Assembly: GCA_034509925.1 (NCBI GenBank) | Contig: CM067531.1 | Coordinates: 1,048,501 to 1,112,500 of the forward strand | Length of the DNA stretch: 64,000 nt | Source of the DNA: Hirudinaria manillensis | Lineage: Eukaryota; Annelida; Clitellata; Hirudinida; Hirudinidae | Direction of reading: 5' to 3' | Position numbers and translations under genes: made by a program | Part shown: one piece after another, positions 25,106 to 37,786 of the stretch | Layout: the number at the start of each line of letters is the position of its first letter | Numbering within the stretch: the stretch's first letter is position 1 | Notes under the pieces: model-generated | Database searches by the model: none | The model's input: the letters and a program-made list of their open reading frames with translations, nothing else | Told to the model about the DNA's origin: nothing

Positions 25106-26827
25106 ATGTTGCTTTTAAAAATGAAAACACAATATTTATTAGTATTTATTGTTGTAATGCTATCCTTTTTGATAACAAACTCCAAAGCAAAAGAACAGCT
25201 TGGTTGGTGCAGTCCTTACGACATCTTCTGTTTGTTCTCTGAAGGAAATGAAGTCAGAGTTTCCAGTTTATCGGAAGCTCAATTGAAATGCAGTGAAATT
25301 AAAAACGACAGTTGGCCTGTTGAATTAGGAGATGAGAGAGTTAAAGAGGTTTTTATTGAATTCATTAACAACCATTCCATCTCCAATGTCATTCTCAACG
25401 CTTTCAATCGAAATGGAACCTGGTATTGGAAGAAAAACAACAACAGTGAGTTTATATTCTGATATAATCAAATAAATAATATTTATTTATTTCAGTTGTT
25501 GAAAATCACCAATTTTTATTAACAAGGTGTCGAAGGTATCCCAACTGTGAAGAACGATAATTTAGTTTTTAAAATTAATAGATTTTATTCGGATTATTCG
25601 GTGGTTTGTATGACGGGTGAGTTTATAATTCAAAGTATTAAAACATATTTTTGTATCAAACACTATTTTATGTTTAATTGTTTAAGACTTTTGTTCTATA
25701 ATCTTAGCCTAAGGAAAACTAAGTTTGTTAACTTTACCGATAAATGTTTAAATATTTATTAATGAATACATTTTATTTATTACAGCTAATATTAAAATTT
25801 CATTTGAAAAAAAAACAATCGTCATGAAATTTTGCAGATTGCCAAGCTTACTGGGAGGACATGTATGGAAGTTTTTTAAGCGATTCAAGAGTCCTTTCCT
25901 ACCCTGGTGGCGAGTCAGTTGAAAATTGTAAAGAGATTTGTGAAATGACGTCCACTTGTTTATCTATAGACTGGATCTACAGCCAAGCATTCCACGGATG
26001 TTGGATCCATGAATATTATTTTGACATTTCGAAATTAATAACAAGTAATGTAACGTCTCATCATATTGTCGATCGAAGAAATAAAACCAATGAAAATTGT
26101 ATTCGAGAAGGTCCTGTTCTTTTTTATATTTTTTTCAAGTGAAAATATAATTGTATTTATTATGATTAATCTAATTTCAGAATACTTTATAAATATTTAT
26201 CACAATTTTTACATAAACTTATTGTAAAATGTTCGACAGGCTTTGTGGACCGCCATGAACCCAAAATTTCGGTTTTACCAACTAATGATACAAGTGATTG
26301 TTACATATGAATTTTAATATTCACTTATTTATTTATTTTAATTTTTTTTTTACAGCAATTGCATTAACAATTGTAGTACCAATTCTCGTAGCCTTTGTCA
26401 TCGCAATTATAGCTGTTATTATTTTTATTGGCAGGAGGTGAGCACCAATTTATGACAGATTTTTGACAGATTAAACCGTAAAATATAAATAAAATTATGG
26501 AGATCACATAATGTTCCCCTAAGTAAACATATACATTAAGTAATTCAACAAAATTGATGTAGCACTTTGTTGTGATCACGTCGTGATCTTAGACTAAACA
26601 AGTTTGAGCTAAAGTGAAATTATTTATGTTTTTTTTACAGGAGAGCAAAAGAAAATGACTCGATTTATGACAGAACGATAGTCACAAATGTCAATAACCC
26701 GCCAGACCCTGATTACAATACACGCGTTTCTGAAGAAGATTACGAAGAACTGAGGAACAGCATCAATGAAATTAACCTGTACTCGCAGTTGTCCTGTCCA
26801 ACTTATGTTAACAACACAATCGCATGA
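25106..26827 (+). CDS. R10: class B CTLD-PAN receptor with ITAM-like tail
   Basis: Six exons give 343 residues: 25106..25445, 25527..25616, 25838..26110, 26240..26299, 26356..26437, 26641..26827. The class B CTLD-like part begins WCSPYDIFCLFSEGNEV and ends YSVVCMTG at about 143. The PAN domain (144-234) has CKEICEMTSTCLSIDW and HGCWIHEYYFD, then HHIVDRRNK and CI. A 20-residue linker and TM (about 256-277) precede a 62-residue tail with SIYDRT, EDYEEL, nine residues, LYSQL, and a final TYVNN. The YEEL-x9-YSQL pair with acidic residues before the first tyrosine resembles an ITAM (usual spacing 6-8, up to 12 in looser definitions); YVNN fits a Grb2 SH2 site (YxN). An activating role is inferred. 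The only class B copy on the plus strand. Confidence 0.87.
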
Positions 26828-27191
26828 CATTCCTGAAACCTGTGCTTAAATCAATCTTTTAAACATTATTGAAATAATAACTTAGAAAAATGCGTGAAAT
26901 TAAATCTTTTAAATTGCATCTAACATTTATAAATGATTAGTTAATTAATAAATATAATTAATTAAAATTAAAAATTTGAAAAATTCCTTGGAAAAAAAGA
27001 TTTGATTTGCATCCAAGCCACATTATTTTTTTATTCAAGGAAGATATATAATGGTTTTTCTTTTAAACAACTACATTAAAATATTGAAATTGACGGCTGA
27101 GATTATGAAAAGATGACTTCATAGTTTTTCAAACGATCAAAAATTCCGAAGAAATCCGAAGAAATTACTTTGCACATCAAACAATTCACCA

Positions 27192-29404
27192 TCAGCGATT
27201 CACTTGTGCGTACACATCACCCATAGGGCCAACCAGAGGCCCCTTAGGGTTTGAATTCAAGACCTTCTTGGGGTGCATCAGATCGGCATAAACGAGGCCA
27301 TTGATGCTCGCATTTAGATTTCCCACAATTGGCTCGGAAATCATAACGCCATAGTTGTCCGGAGGAATGTCAGATTTCTGGTTGACTTGACTGAATTTGC
27401 AAATAATAAATTAAATTATTACAAAATAAAGCTAATTTAAAAAATTATCATAAACCAAGTGAATTCACTTAAATTAAAGTCTAAATTTCATTTACATCTT
27501 TGACTATCATAAGTCATATCAGTGATAAGAAACAAGATAAGGTTAAATAAATAATTACTTGTTTGGAGCCCGTGAAGTTTGATTGCAGATATTAGAAGCA
27601 GCGATTATCGTCTGATCCCTTATAAGAAACCAGATAAAGACATTATTGGGAATAACGTTGGAAAAACATTAAACTGGATAAAAATAAATATTTAACTTAC
27701 ATTTAAGAAATTTTAATAATTTCCGAAATAATAATTGTTAAAATTGAATTTTAAATTCTGAAAATACCAAGAAAGTAGGAAATATAATTATCATTAATTG
27801 CAGTTCGTAAAAAATACCTATTTTTGCGTCTTCTCCAGAATACAAGAGCAAGAATGAGGCATGTGAACGCAATCATCAACGATATTACCAACAGGATGAT
27901 GACTACTGGAGCTTAAGAAATCAAGTATTAAACATATTGTAAGATAGAAAAGGATGTATATATATATATATATATTTATTTATTTATTAAATTATTTATT
28001 TATTTATTAAATTTGGTTCTCAAAAATATTTTCAAATAATTTATAATTTAATAAACATTGACATTTTATGTTATCCATGAAAGCTTGAAATAACCGTTTG
28101 AAAAATGTTGATCACCTGTGGAATCCTTTTGGAATGGATCTTAATAATAAAATAAGTTAAATATTAACTTTATATAATACAGGTGATATATTATTATTAT
28201 TATTTTTATTATTATTAAAATTACAATCTTCACTTATAAATTTATGTGAATTTAACAAGATTTAGTGCCATTAATTATTTATTTATTAAAATTGATTTGG
28301 CGATGTTTTACAAAATAACACACTTTAAAAATAGTTTCTTAAGTATATAACATTATTATATCAATTATGATATTATGATATTTAAGACTTACCTTTTACA
28401 TCACCCAAGCACTTCTCTGTTCTTGGAGACATATTCCTTACATAAAGTTCGCTATTGTCGTATGAACTCATGTTCGCAATGATTTTTTCGTGAATCCAAC
28501 AACCCTGATTATAACCAGGATTAGAATCCCGTTCATAAGCCTCGCATTTAACTTCATTACACAATTCCAGACATCGTTCTTTTGTTTGATTTTTACGATG
28601 CTTCGCACCGATGTATCTCATGTTTTTATGCAAGTCAAATTCGAAAGGGCAAGCGATTTAAACAAATCAAAATTGGCTCAAGTAATTAATAACATTGAAG
28701 TGAATTAAACTTGTTTTTGCTGAAAAATAAATACTCCAAGAACTTTCAGGTTACAATAATAATGCATAAATGTACATCATAGTATTTTGTATGTATATGT
28801 GAATATACATGAAACTTTGTTTTACCCGCCACGCAGATGAAATGGAACTTTTTGTCCTCCTCTTCACTATCCGTTGTTGAATGTTCAGCACCTGCATTGA
28901 AGTTCAATAACATTTTATTATTTTCTTAATAAAAACAAAACATACATTTATTTTAAATTACTCTTTAATTTATTTTAATACTGCATTTGGCCACTTAGTC
29001 AGACATTAATTTCTAAATTTATTTTAATTATTAAAGCAGAAAAATATCAAATTAAAGCAAAAATCTTCACAAATTATCACAAACAAATAACTACCGCTTG
29101 AATCCTTTTTGTTAAAATTATATTTCTTTCCACTTTTCAAAATCAACTTCGCGTCCACTGGAAAAGAATGATTGGGAAGAAATTCATTGACATTTATAAG
29201 GGTGTTATTATCAAGAAGCCTGCTTCCATTTTTTGCATCTTCGCAAATTTTCTGAGCCTCTTTAGCATTATTAACGGTCAAACTTGGTCCGAACGAAAAC
29301 AAACAATAAGTTTCATTGACGTAACAAGTCGAATATATCTCTCCTTTGATGAAGACATAATTTGCCAATATTGAAAAATACAAAATGCTTCGAAGCATGG
29401 CCAT
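27192..29404 (-). CDS. R11: CTLD-PAN receptor with ITIM tail; PAN exon acceptor looks broken
   Basis: Exons 29095..29404, 28826..28891, 28393..28653, 28116..28139, 27818..27911, 27192..27390 sum to 317 residues if the third is used. Exon 1 is shortened in the middle (SRLLDNNTL for SWLLEIVDNRTL) and exon 2 is only 66 bp, half the usual size, so the CTLD-like fold may be compromised. The PAN exon (CPFEFD, CLELCNEVKCEAYER, GCWIH) has CG instead of AG at its acceptor and an in-frame TAA a few codons upstream, so normal inclusion is doubtful. Skipping it would keep frame because flanking introns are phase 1, giving a CTLD-only receptor. TM at about 222-245. The tail has LVYADL (exact ITIM) and ends GPMGDVYAQVNR, the shared C-terminal motif. 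Confidence 0.7.
27959..27976. repeat. (TA)n microsatellite in R11 intron
   Basis: A short run of TA dinucleotides followed by TTTA repeats between the TM and linker exons of R11. Confidence 0.7.
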
Positions 29405-30470
29405 TTCAACGATACTTTGTACCTTATACAGCTAAATATTACAAATCTTCATTGAATCTTTTAGTAAGTAAACATTTTGCATCAAAGTTAAACAATTTTT
29501 TCCAAATAGAGCTAGCCCTTACAACTCATCCTGTTTGAGACTTATAAAATTTGACGTCCCTATTATCTACTAATATTAAGTTTTCTTTTAGGATGCGGAA
29601 CTCCGAAAAAAGTGAATTGTTTAATCACTGTTTACTCAAATTACTAATTCTTCTGAGATCATTAATAGCGATTAACAATGGTTTATCATCAACAATTATT
29701 TTAAGCGGGTCTTGTAATGTCAGGTAATAATAATAATAACAATAATATTAGTAATAATAATAATTATTAATATTATAATAAATATTATTATTATTATTAT
29801 TAATATATTATGTGCATTGTTATGTTAATATTTAACTTAATTACCAGCTCCTTCGAGAAGCAATTATTGGCACGCAAGGGTTTGGGTTCCTTGAGTTTGA
29901 ATATTTATGTTTTTTTCATTTATTAATTATTTCGTATAATAAATATTAAATATTTGTTTAACATTTTATGTCAATTCTTGATATAAATATATTAAACATT
30001 TAGTTTAAGGTTTCTCATGTATTTATATGGTATTATATAATTAAAAAATGTGAAATTAAGTTTTGATCTGACGACTTTGAAGTTTTAGTTGTAGTTTCAT
30101 GGAGGCTTATTGAGCGATAATTGGTTATAAAAAGATAAATAAACAATTTTTAGTTTTTATAAACTGAATTGCATGGACAAGGAAGAAGTATTTCAAAAAA
30201 TAAATAAATAAGGAAGTTATTAAAAGTAGCAACAACTTGAGAGGCGACATGTTCCAGCATCTTCAAACTATTATTATATAATTTTGCACTATCAGCTTAA
30301 TTGCATTCATCCATAATTCAAATAATTTCTTCAAAAGGTACTAATTTGACAATGATGTTAGGTGGCTTTGAAATTTCATGAGCTGGCTAAATGCAACTTA
30401 ATGACTCAACTGACCTCGGAGAAAAATAAAGCGAACATTTATAAAGAAAAATTTATTAATACCGAAAACA
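29405..30470. other. Divergent promoter region R11 / R12
   Basis: About 1 kb between divergent genes. It contains AAT/ATT runs near 29725-29800 and, at 30176..30230, a block shared with the upstream regions of R13 and R20. No exon recognised. Confidence 0.5.
30176..30230 (+). promoter_or_regulatory. Upstream block shared by R12, R13 and R20
   Basis: The sequence GACAAGGAAGAA, then a variable spacer, then GGAAGTTATTAAAA, lies about 240-295 bp upstream of the R12 start. The same arrangement occurs upstream of R13 (33552..33600) and R20 (54555..54604, minus). It may be a promoter element or only duplicated flank. Confidence 0.4.
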
Positions 30471-32451
30471 ATGTTGGCAGGCATATTTATTGCGATTTTA
30501 GTAAGCTTTAGTTTGGCAAAGGGAGAGGTATATTCGACATGTTATGAATATGAAACTTATTGTTTGTTTTCGTTTGGACGAAATGTGATCGTTAATAATG
30601 TCAAAGAGGCTCAGAAATATTGCGAGGATGCAAAACATGGAAGCTGGCTTCTTGAACTTGTTGATGATAGAACCTTAAAGAAGATGGAAGGATTTCTTTC
30701 CAGTCATTCTTTTCCAGAGGACACAAAGTTGATTTTGAATGCTGAACAATTTAATAGACAATGGAGGTGGATTAAAAATAAATCAGGTTATAATTTAAAG
30801 GAATTGTTATTTTATATTTAATATTACGGATTAAAATTAAATAGGTTATAATTTTAAAATCCATATTAAGAATCCATATTATATTAAGAAAATAATATTT
30901 TTTATTTCTAGCATTTTCCATGGGTTCTGGTACTAAAGACTTTAAATCGTTAAACGATACCCTAATTTATCATCGCCAAGACAAAGCAGGACAAAACAGC
31001 AATGAAAGCCATCAATTCTCATTTATTTGCATGACAGGTTACTGGTGTAAGATAGTTCAATTTATTAATAGGTCAAATTTTTATCTGAATTTATAATTAG
31101 TTTTCTAGTAATAAAAATAAAGATTACAATTTATTTCTGTGAATATCTCGAAATTAAGTTTTATTTTTGTTCAAAACCTCTCTTTTGATTAGATTTTTTT
31201 TTTGCTAGATTCCCTTAACGAAATTAAATTAGATTTGAATTATTAGAAATTATTGAATAAATACAGGATATATTGTGATTACAGAATGTTTCTCCAAATT
31301 CGAACAACATGATAAGTTGAGGCTCGTTCATCCATTGCAACTTCATCCAACTGAACATTGGAATTTAACAACAGCAGAATGTCGACATAAGTGTGAAGCT
31401 TCACCTTGTGAGGCTTATGAATGGAATTTCAAAACCGATCCTGGCTATTATTCGTGTTTGACTCATCAAAAAATAAATGGCAAAGCTTTCACTTATGATG
31501 AAAATGGCATCCTCTATGTCATAGATAGGTCTGTTAAAACGACTGACGTCTGTATTGGGGATACCAAAGGTAAGGAATTATAAAGTATATTAATAAATTA
31601 ATAATAAATACATTAATAAATTAATGTAGTCGTATTCATGCGTACGATTTAGAGATATGATAAATTGGTCTTTAACGTTTAGTTCCATGAATTACATACC
31701 ATTAAACACCATTTTTCTTATATTTTATTATAGTGTTATTAATGGTGAATAAACGTGATTTAATTTTTTTTATATGCAGATTTCTTATTTTCTCTTCGCT
31801 TTGGCTCAGGTAATTACTTTAAATATAATTTCACTGACAATTATAATAATAGAATATTATAATTATTATCAGTTATAGAATTAATAAAAATAATTCAATG
31901 TTTCCAGCGATCCTAATACCATCTGTATCCTTCATCTCTGTAATCATTTTCATTATTGCTGTCCATTTTTGCAAAAGGTAACAAAAACTATTTTTCCTTT
32001 ATTTTTGGTGTCAAAATGCCAAGATGGTGTCAAATAACCATTTAAATTCTCTTTTAATTCATAATAAATTTTTTTTTAGAGATTTGTTATAAAAATTCGA
32101 ACAATTCAATTATTACTTTGGTTATGTTACAAATTTTCAATTTTAATAATGAGTAATTTAAAATTTTATATTTTTGAAAACATATATTTGAAAAAATAAG
32201 CCGTTGCTAGAGTATCCTATTACAAAACTCCGATCCATTAATTGCTTTTCAGACGATCACAACAGAAAGTTGATCAAAGTCTAAGAAGACCGCCAGTTGT
32301 AAAAGAAAGTACAAGAATAACTGGGAACGAATATTATTCTAATTCAATAGAAGAACAATATTCAACTCCATCACCTGCGTATAAAAATTTGAACAGAAAA
32401 TTCAGCCTTGCACACAAATACAGGAATTTAGGTAGTCCAATCATGAATTAA
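30471..32451 (+). CDS. R12: CTLD-PAN receptor with paired YxNL tail
   Basis: Six exons give 341 residues: 30471..30786, 30912..31037, 31285..31569, 31780..31809, 31908..31977, 32253..32451. Signal peptide LAGIFIAILVSFSLAKG; CTLD-like domain CYEYETYCLFSFG to FSFICMTG (about 22-147). PAN domain (148-242) has CFSKFEQHDK, CRHKCEASPCEAYEW and, unusually, YSCLTHQK in place of GCWIH. The TM exon is short (about 23 codons, ILIPSVSFISVIIFIIAV). The 66-residue tail has two YxNL motifs, AYKNL and KYRNL, separated by nine residues, plus EYYSN and QYSTP. The pair has ITAM-like geometry, and each YxN could bind a Grb2-type SH2 domain. R13 is the closest relative and next neighbour. Confidence 0.87.
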
Positions 32452-33242
32452 TGCTGGCAAAAACATAACATTATGACAAGAATTTGAAGAACATTATTGT
32501 TGTGGGTAAAAGTAGTAATATTTATTATTTATTAAGTTAATATTCAGAATCTGTTTGAGGCTAGTGCAACGGCACATTCTTGGTAATAAAACCGCTTAAT
32601 GTCTCCGATTCCCAAAGTAGTCCTTAATTATATAGCAAGTAATTTAAGATACAACAATTATATATTTACGAACTCTTTGACTTGTCTCCGCTGATAAACA
32701 ATTTGCCACCAAATAAAGGATTCAAGACCCCTTAAAAGTGACACCGAAATACTAACCTAATCCAAAATAACAAGTTTCTTTTAAGAATTTTAGAAGCGAA
32801 ACATAACGAACTGGAATATTGACTTCATTAATCCTGTACTAGGTTGTAGTAATACCAATAAAGACAGGTTTTGTTAATCCTTTAACCATTTCTCATTTTT
32901 TTAACCCTTCACTCATTCTTGTCGATCGTCTGGATGGTATTATATTGGTTATATTAACAACTTAATATTATTGCCCGTGAATATCCTGGATAAACCGTTA
33001 TGAAGAATATCACATCACATTGTAATGCTTACTTCAATTGCAGTTAGGACATCTAATGTTTAAGTAATTGACTATTTATTTGACTTTCACCTTTTTTCAA
33101 ATCAAAAGATTAAAAAGGAAACATGCCAAGGGAAGATTCCTGCTGACGGATGTCCCACGTGAATGATAACTTTCGTAAGTGAAGGAAAGACGGATGAGGT
33201 GAATATTAAACTAAGAAAGTGATAGTGAATCAGTAATTAATT

Positions 33243-33373
33243 GTGTACAAAGGATGTATGTGAGATTTAAAAGAAAGATCATTTATGATAACCCCAAGAA
33301 ATTTAGAAGATGCCACAAGATCTAAAGGAGTGCCAGCAATAGAAATAAAAAGATCGTCTACGTAAAAGTAATA
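33243..33373 (-). mobile_element. Degenerate non-LTR reverse transcriptase fragment
   Basis: On the minus strand a short frame reads YYFYVDDLFIS, then SSKFLGVIINDLSFKSHI. YVDD is the catalytic box of reverse transcriptases, and KFLGV...LSFKSHI resembles the segment that follows it in LINE-like elements. In intact elements the two are further apart, so an internal deletion is likely. No longer frame surrounds it. A dead relic, too short to assign to a clade. Confidence 0.6.
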
Positions 33374-33551
33374 GTTAATCGATAATTAATTTTTTATGCA
33401 CACGTTTGAAAGAGCAAAGATTAATTTGATCAGATTTGTAAGTTGGAATGCTAGAACAAACAGTTGGAACCGAGCAAATGTTACATAATTTGTTCTTCCT
33501 GATGGCATTGCTACAAGACGATCTAATTTTCTATCTAATTTTAATTATAAG

Positions 33552-33600
33552 GACAAGGAAGAAATACATATAGAACTATGACGGAAGTTATTAAAATAGA
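33552..33600 (+). promoter_or_regulatory. Upstream block shared with R12 and R20 (R13 copy)
   Basis: GACAAGGAAGAAA, spacer, GGAAGTTATTAAAATAGA about 425-475 bp upstream of the R13 start. Confidence 0.4.
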
Positions 33601-34025
33601 GATAATTTATATAATGGTTGGCTGTTGATTGAAGCCTCCGATAATTGAATGCTGGACAACTTAAATAGCAGTTAGTTTTATTTTGACTTAATAAATTATT
33701 CTTTAAATAAAGATTATATCTAAAATTGACAAGATTAAGATTAGCTTATTAAAAACGTTTTCGTTACGGTTATTGAAAATAATTTCGGAATAAAAACAAA
33801 AAAAATAGAAAACGAAATTAGAAATTGAAGACGATGCTAGCAATTGCACTTATTTTTTAACTTTTCTATGTATCGGTTAGTTTTATTTAGAATTGGTAGA
33901 TTATTCTTTAAATAAAGGTTATATCTAAAACTGACAAAATTGTCTTGATTAAGGATAGTAAGACTGAACTGTTCTCGGAGTGGAAGATCAAATCAAATAT
34001 AAAAAGAAATTTGTTACTGAAGACA

Positions 34026-35920
34026 ATGCTAACAATTGTACTTGTTGCGGCTTTAACGAATTTTAGTTTTGCAAATGGAGACGTATATTCGACATGTTAT
34101 GAATATGAAACTTATTGTTTGTTTTCGTTCGGACCAAATGTGACCGTTAATAATGTCAAAGAGGCTCAGAAACATTGCGAGGATGCAAAACGTGGAAGCT
34201 GGCTTCTGGAAATTGTTGACAATAGAACTTTAAAGAATGTGGAAGAATTTCTTTCCAATCATTCCTTTCCAGACGATACAAAGTTGATTTTGAATGCTGA
34301 ACAATTTAGTCGTCAATCGAGGTGGATTAAAAATAAATCAGGTTATTAAAAATAATTTGTGATTTTAAAAGGCATACAATTGACATCAATTTTTTAACCT
34401 TTCTAGAATTTTCCCCAGATACAAACCAATTACAATTATTAAACGATTCGCTAATTTATCATCGTCTTGCAAGGCTTAACAACAATGAAAGCCATCAATT
34501 CTCATTTATTTGCATGACAGGTTACTGTTATAATGGTGTTGAAATTTTCATTTTGCGAAATTTTTGGTTTAACTTGCAAATGGATTTAAAAAATTGAAAT
34601 TATTTTTTTTAAATTTTATCTTCAATGAATATTTTATAATTTTGTTATAATTCCTAATGTTAAATGTTATCAAGTTGTTTCTTTTATAACTTTTAAAGAG
34701 TTAGTTTGATTATTATTAATTACTGAGATCAATATTATGATTACAGACTGCTTCTCTAAATTTGAACAACATGATAAGAAGAGAGTTTTTTATGCAACCA
34801 GACACGGAAATATAACAACTGAAGAATGTCGACAGAAATGTGAAGTTTCAGAATGTGAGGCTTTTGAATGGGATCCTACTCCCGATTCTAAGAATCCTCA
34901 TTTCTGTTGGATTCACAAAACAATAAAAGGAAAAACAGTGTTTGAAAGTAAAAATGGCACTCTATATTTAATAGATAGATCTGCAAAAACAACTAGCGTC
35001 TGCGTTGGGAACATCAAAGGTAATGTTGATTAATAAATTATTATATAAAAATTAAAAAAAAAATAGGCCTCATTAATAAAAGCTGCTCGTTAAGCTTTAA
35101 AATGTTTTGAACAATGGTTAAATATTTGAAGTTTCCTGCGATTTTTAGATTTATTTCTGTAGTGATATTAAATGATAATAACATCCGTAAAGATTACGGA
35201 GATAATTATTCTTATTAAGTGGCAGCAATGCTGATGATGATTAAAAATCATTTTGCTTTTTCCTATAGATATCCTATTTTCTCTTGAAAGTCTTTCAAAG
35301 TCCTCAAGTATTCATTTTATATAAATTTTGTTACAAAATCTTTACATAATAATAATAGTAATAACAATAATAAAATTATCTAATCATTAATATTTGCCAT
35401 ACTTTGCAATAATAAAGTTATTTCAATTATTATTTGCAAAAGTACCAGCGATTCTGATACCAGTCCTATCCATCGTCTTTCTTCTTGTAATCATTACCGT
35501 GATTGCTGTTCATTGTAAAAGGTAATTTATAGAAAGTTCTTCTTTTCTGAACTGGATGGGAAAAGTGATGTCAAATCACGATTATAAATGCTGTTTTTCA
35601 TTTTAAATGTTTTTTTAATTTGTCATGGTTATTACACTATTAGTCCTGTTATAGATATTTTATTTTAATAATTATTAATTCAAAATTTTGTATTTATAAA
35701 AAAACTACTACTAAATTATCCTAAAACTCCAACCTATGATTTGTTTCTCAGACGATCACAACAGAAAGTCGATGAAAGAACAAGAAGAACTGAAAAGGAC
35801 AAACAATCAACTTCAACACTCGAAAAGCATTCAACTCCACCAACTTTGTATGAAACTTTGAACAAAGATACAAGCGATGATCACATCTACAGGAATTTTT
35901 CGAAACCGAACAAAGCTTAA
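34026..35920 (+). CDS. R13: CTLD-PAN receptor with ITAM-like tail
   Basis: Six exons give 327 residues: 34026..34341, 34407..34520, 34747..35019, 35269..35307, 35449..35521, 35752..35920. The Met at 34026 is chosen because it begins the signal peptide (LTIVLVAALTNFSFANG) and aligns with R12 and R20; the frame stays open upstream to 33945. CTLD-like domain CYEYETYCLFSFG to FSFICMTG; PAN domain (144-234) with CFSKFEQHDKK, CRQKCEVSECEAFEW and FCWIHKTIKGK. TM ILIPVLSIVFLLVIITVI. The tail starts RRSQQKVD as in R12 and carries LYETL, nine residues, IYRNF: the same spacing as R12 and R10, with F at the last hydrophobic position. The ectodomain is close to that of R20, whose tail is inhibitory in type. 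Confidence 0.87.
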
Positions 35921-36556
<636 letters not shown>

Positions 36557-37073
36557 CTAATCGTTTTCGCTTCCATGGACTTTTGTTGAAGGTAGGCTGC
36601 TGACATAGAGGTTTGGCAAAGGATTCCCCTTCATGTTCAAGTCTTCCTTCCTTTTCGTTCCTGTTTGTCCATCTTTTTCTACCCCTTTCAGCCTGTTTTT
36701 CTGAATAATTAATGATTGAAATTTAAATTAAATATTAGTAAAATACTTAAAATAATATTAATAATTACTTAGACTGGTTTACTTAATTTTCTGAATCAAT
36801 TCTTTAAATTTGTTATCCGTTAAATGGATTGGTCGACTTATTTATTGTTTATGATGTTGAATAAACACTAATGACTGAAAATTGAATAGTTGATGCAAGA
36901 ATAATTAAGATCACTTTGCTAGAAGAGAACCAACGAAATATTCATATAACAATGAGGTAATGTATAATCAAAAGCTTGTTGTAACCTATTTTTGCGTCCT
37001 ATCCCACATGCAAGACAGACAATGAAACATGTGACTGCGAGTCCAATAATTATCACCGCAAGGACGATGAGGC
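36557..37073 (-). pseudogene. R14: orphan TM and tail exons
   Basis: A TM exon at 36986..37073 (GLIVLAVIIIGLAVTCF, then GRKNR) with acceptor in phase 1 and donor in phase 2 is followed by a tail exon at 36557..36692 with matching phase. The tail reads RLKGVEKDGQTG and includes NLYVSSLPST before a stop. The TM end resembles that of R11 (RRKNR). No CTLD or PAN exon is found between here and the R15 stop at 37787, so the gene is decapitated, unless these exons act as alternative 3' exons of R15. That alternative is possible because they lie downstream of R15 in the same orientation and the phases are compatible. Confidence 0.65.
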
Positions 37074-37786
37074 CTGCAGTTTAGAAAGCATTTACATAAA
37101 GTCTGAAACCTACGATGGTATTTTTTAAATTTACTTTACAAAATATTTATAGCTTTTACTTTTTACTTATTGGTAAATGTAATTTATAAATATATTCTGC
37201 ATTTGCAATTGCATATTTATTCAACGCCTCATCTTTCTTTACACTTCCTGCAAATACGTCAAAAGGTTGGTTTTCGTTCATTTAATTTGCTTGACCCGGA
37301 ATGAGGTTTGGCCAAAGCTGGTAATTTGTAATTTTATTTGAGTAACTTAATGATGTAATTATCAGTAATTATTTTACTCATGTTTTGTTCGTTTTGAAGT
37401 ATTTCAGACCGGAAGTCGAAGTGGCAAATCGAATTGTTTAATGTCAATAAATTTTCGAACGCAACCACATAGCTCGATTATGAATTTGCGTACATCAACG
37501 ACAGCATCTCACTAGGTATAAATAAAAGTATAATTAACAGCAATATTAAAATTTTAAATTAAAATTTAAACAAAGATATTTGATATTTTAAGAGTACTTT
37601 GCGAATTTATTGATTAATAATCCAAACTACAGACGAGATCATGCAGAGTTGCTTGAATAGCGCAGGTAAAGAGGCATATATATATTTATTTTTTTTTATA
37701 TTTTATTTCACAAAAAAAAATAATTTTTCAATCGAAACAGGTTTAATTATATTTTAATTACATTTTCGTTATCTGTTGTCGTTGTT
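37074..37786. other. Gap R14-R15
   Basis: No exon that I can support. A weak acceptor-like site near 37250 opens a short frame without family similarity. Confidence 0.4.

Larger units (their letters stand above)
32452..34025. other. Spacer R12-R13 with a retrotransposon remnant
   Basis: No family exon. It holds a reverse-transcriptase-like fragment (33243..33373, minus) and the shared upstream block at 33552..33600. A frame opens upstream of the R13 start from 33945 but lacks the family signal-peptide start. Confidence 0.5.

Noticed and set aside
33998..34006. TATA-like sequence just before R13 and R12
   Set aside because: It lies only about 20-30 bp from the start codon, too close for a normal TATA box, and is not kept in R20.
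33945..34025. Upstream in-frame extension of R13
   Set aside because: R12 and R20 start at the Met corresponding to 34026, and a signal peptide begins there.
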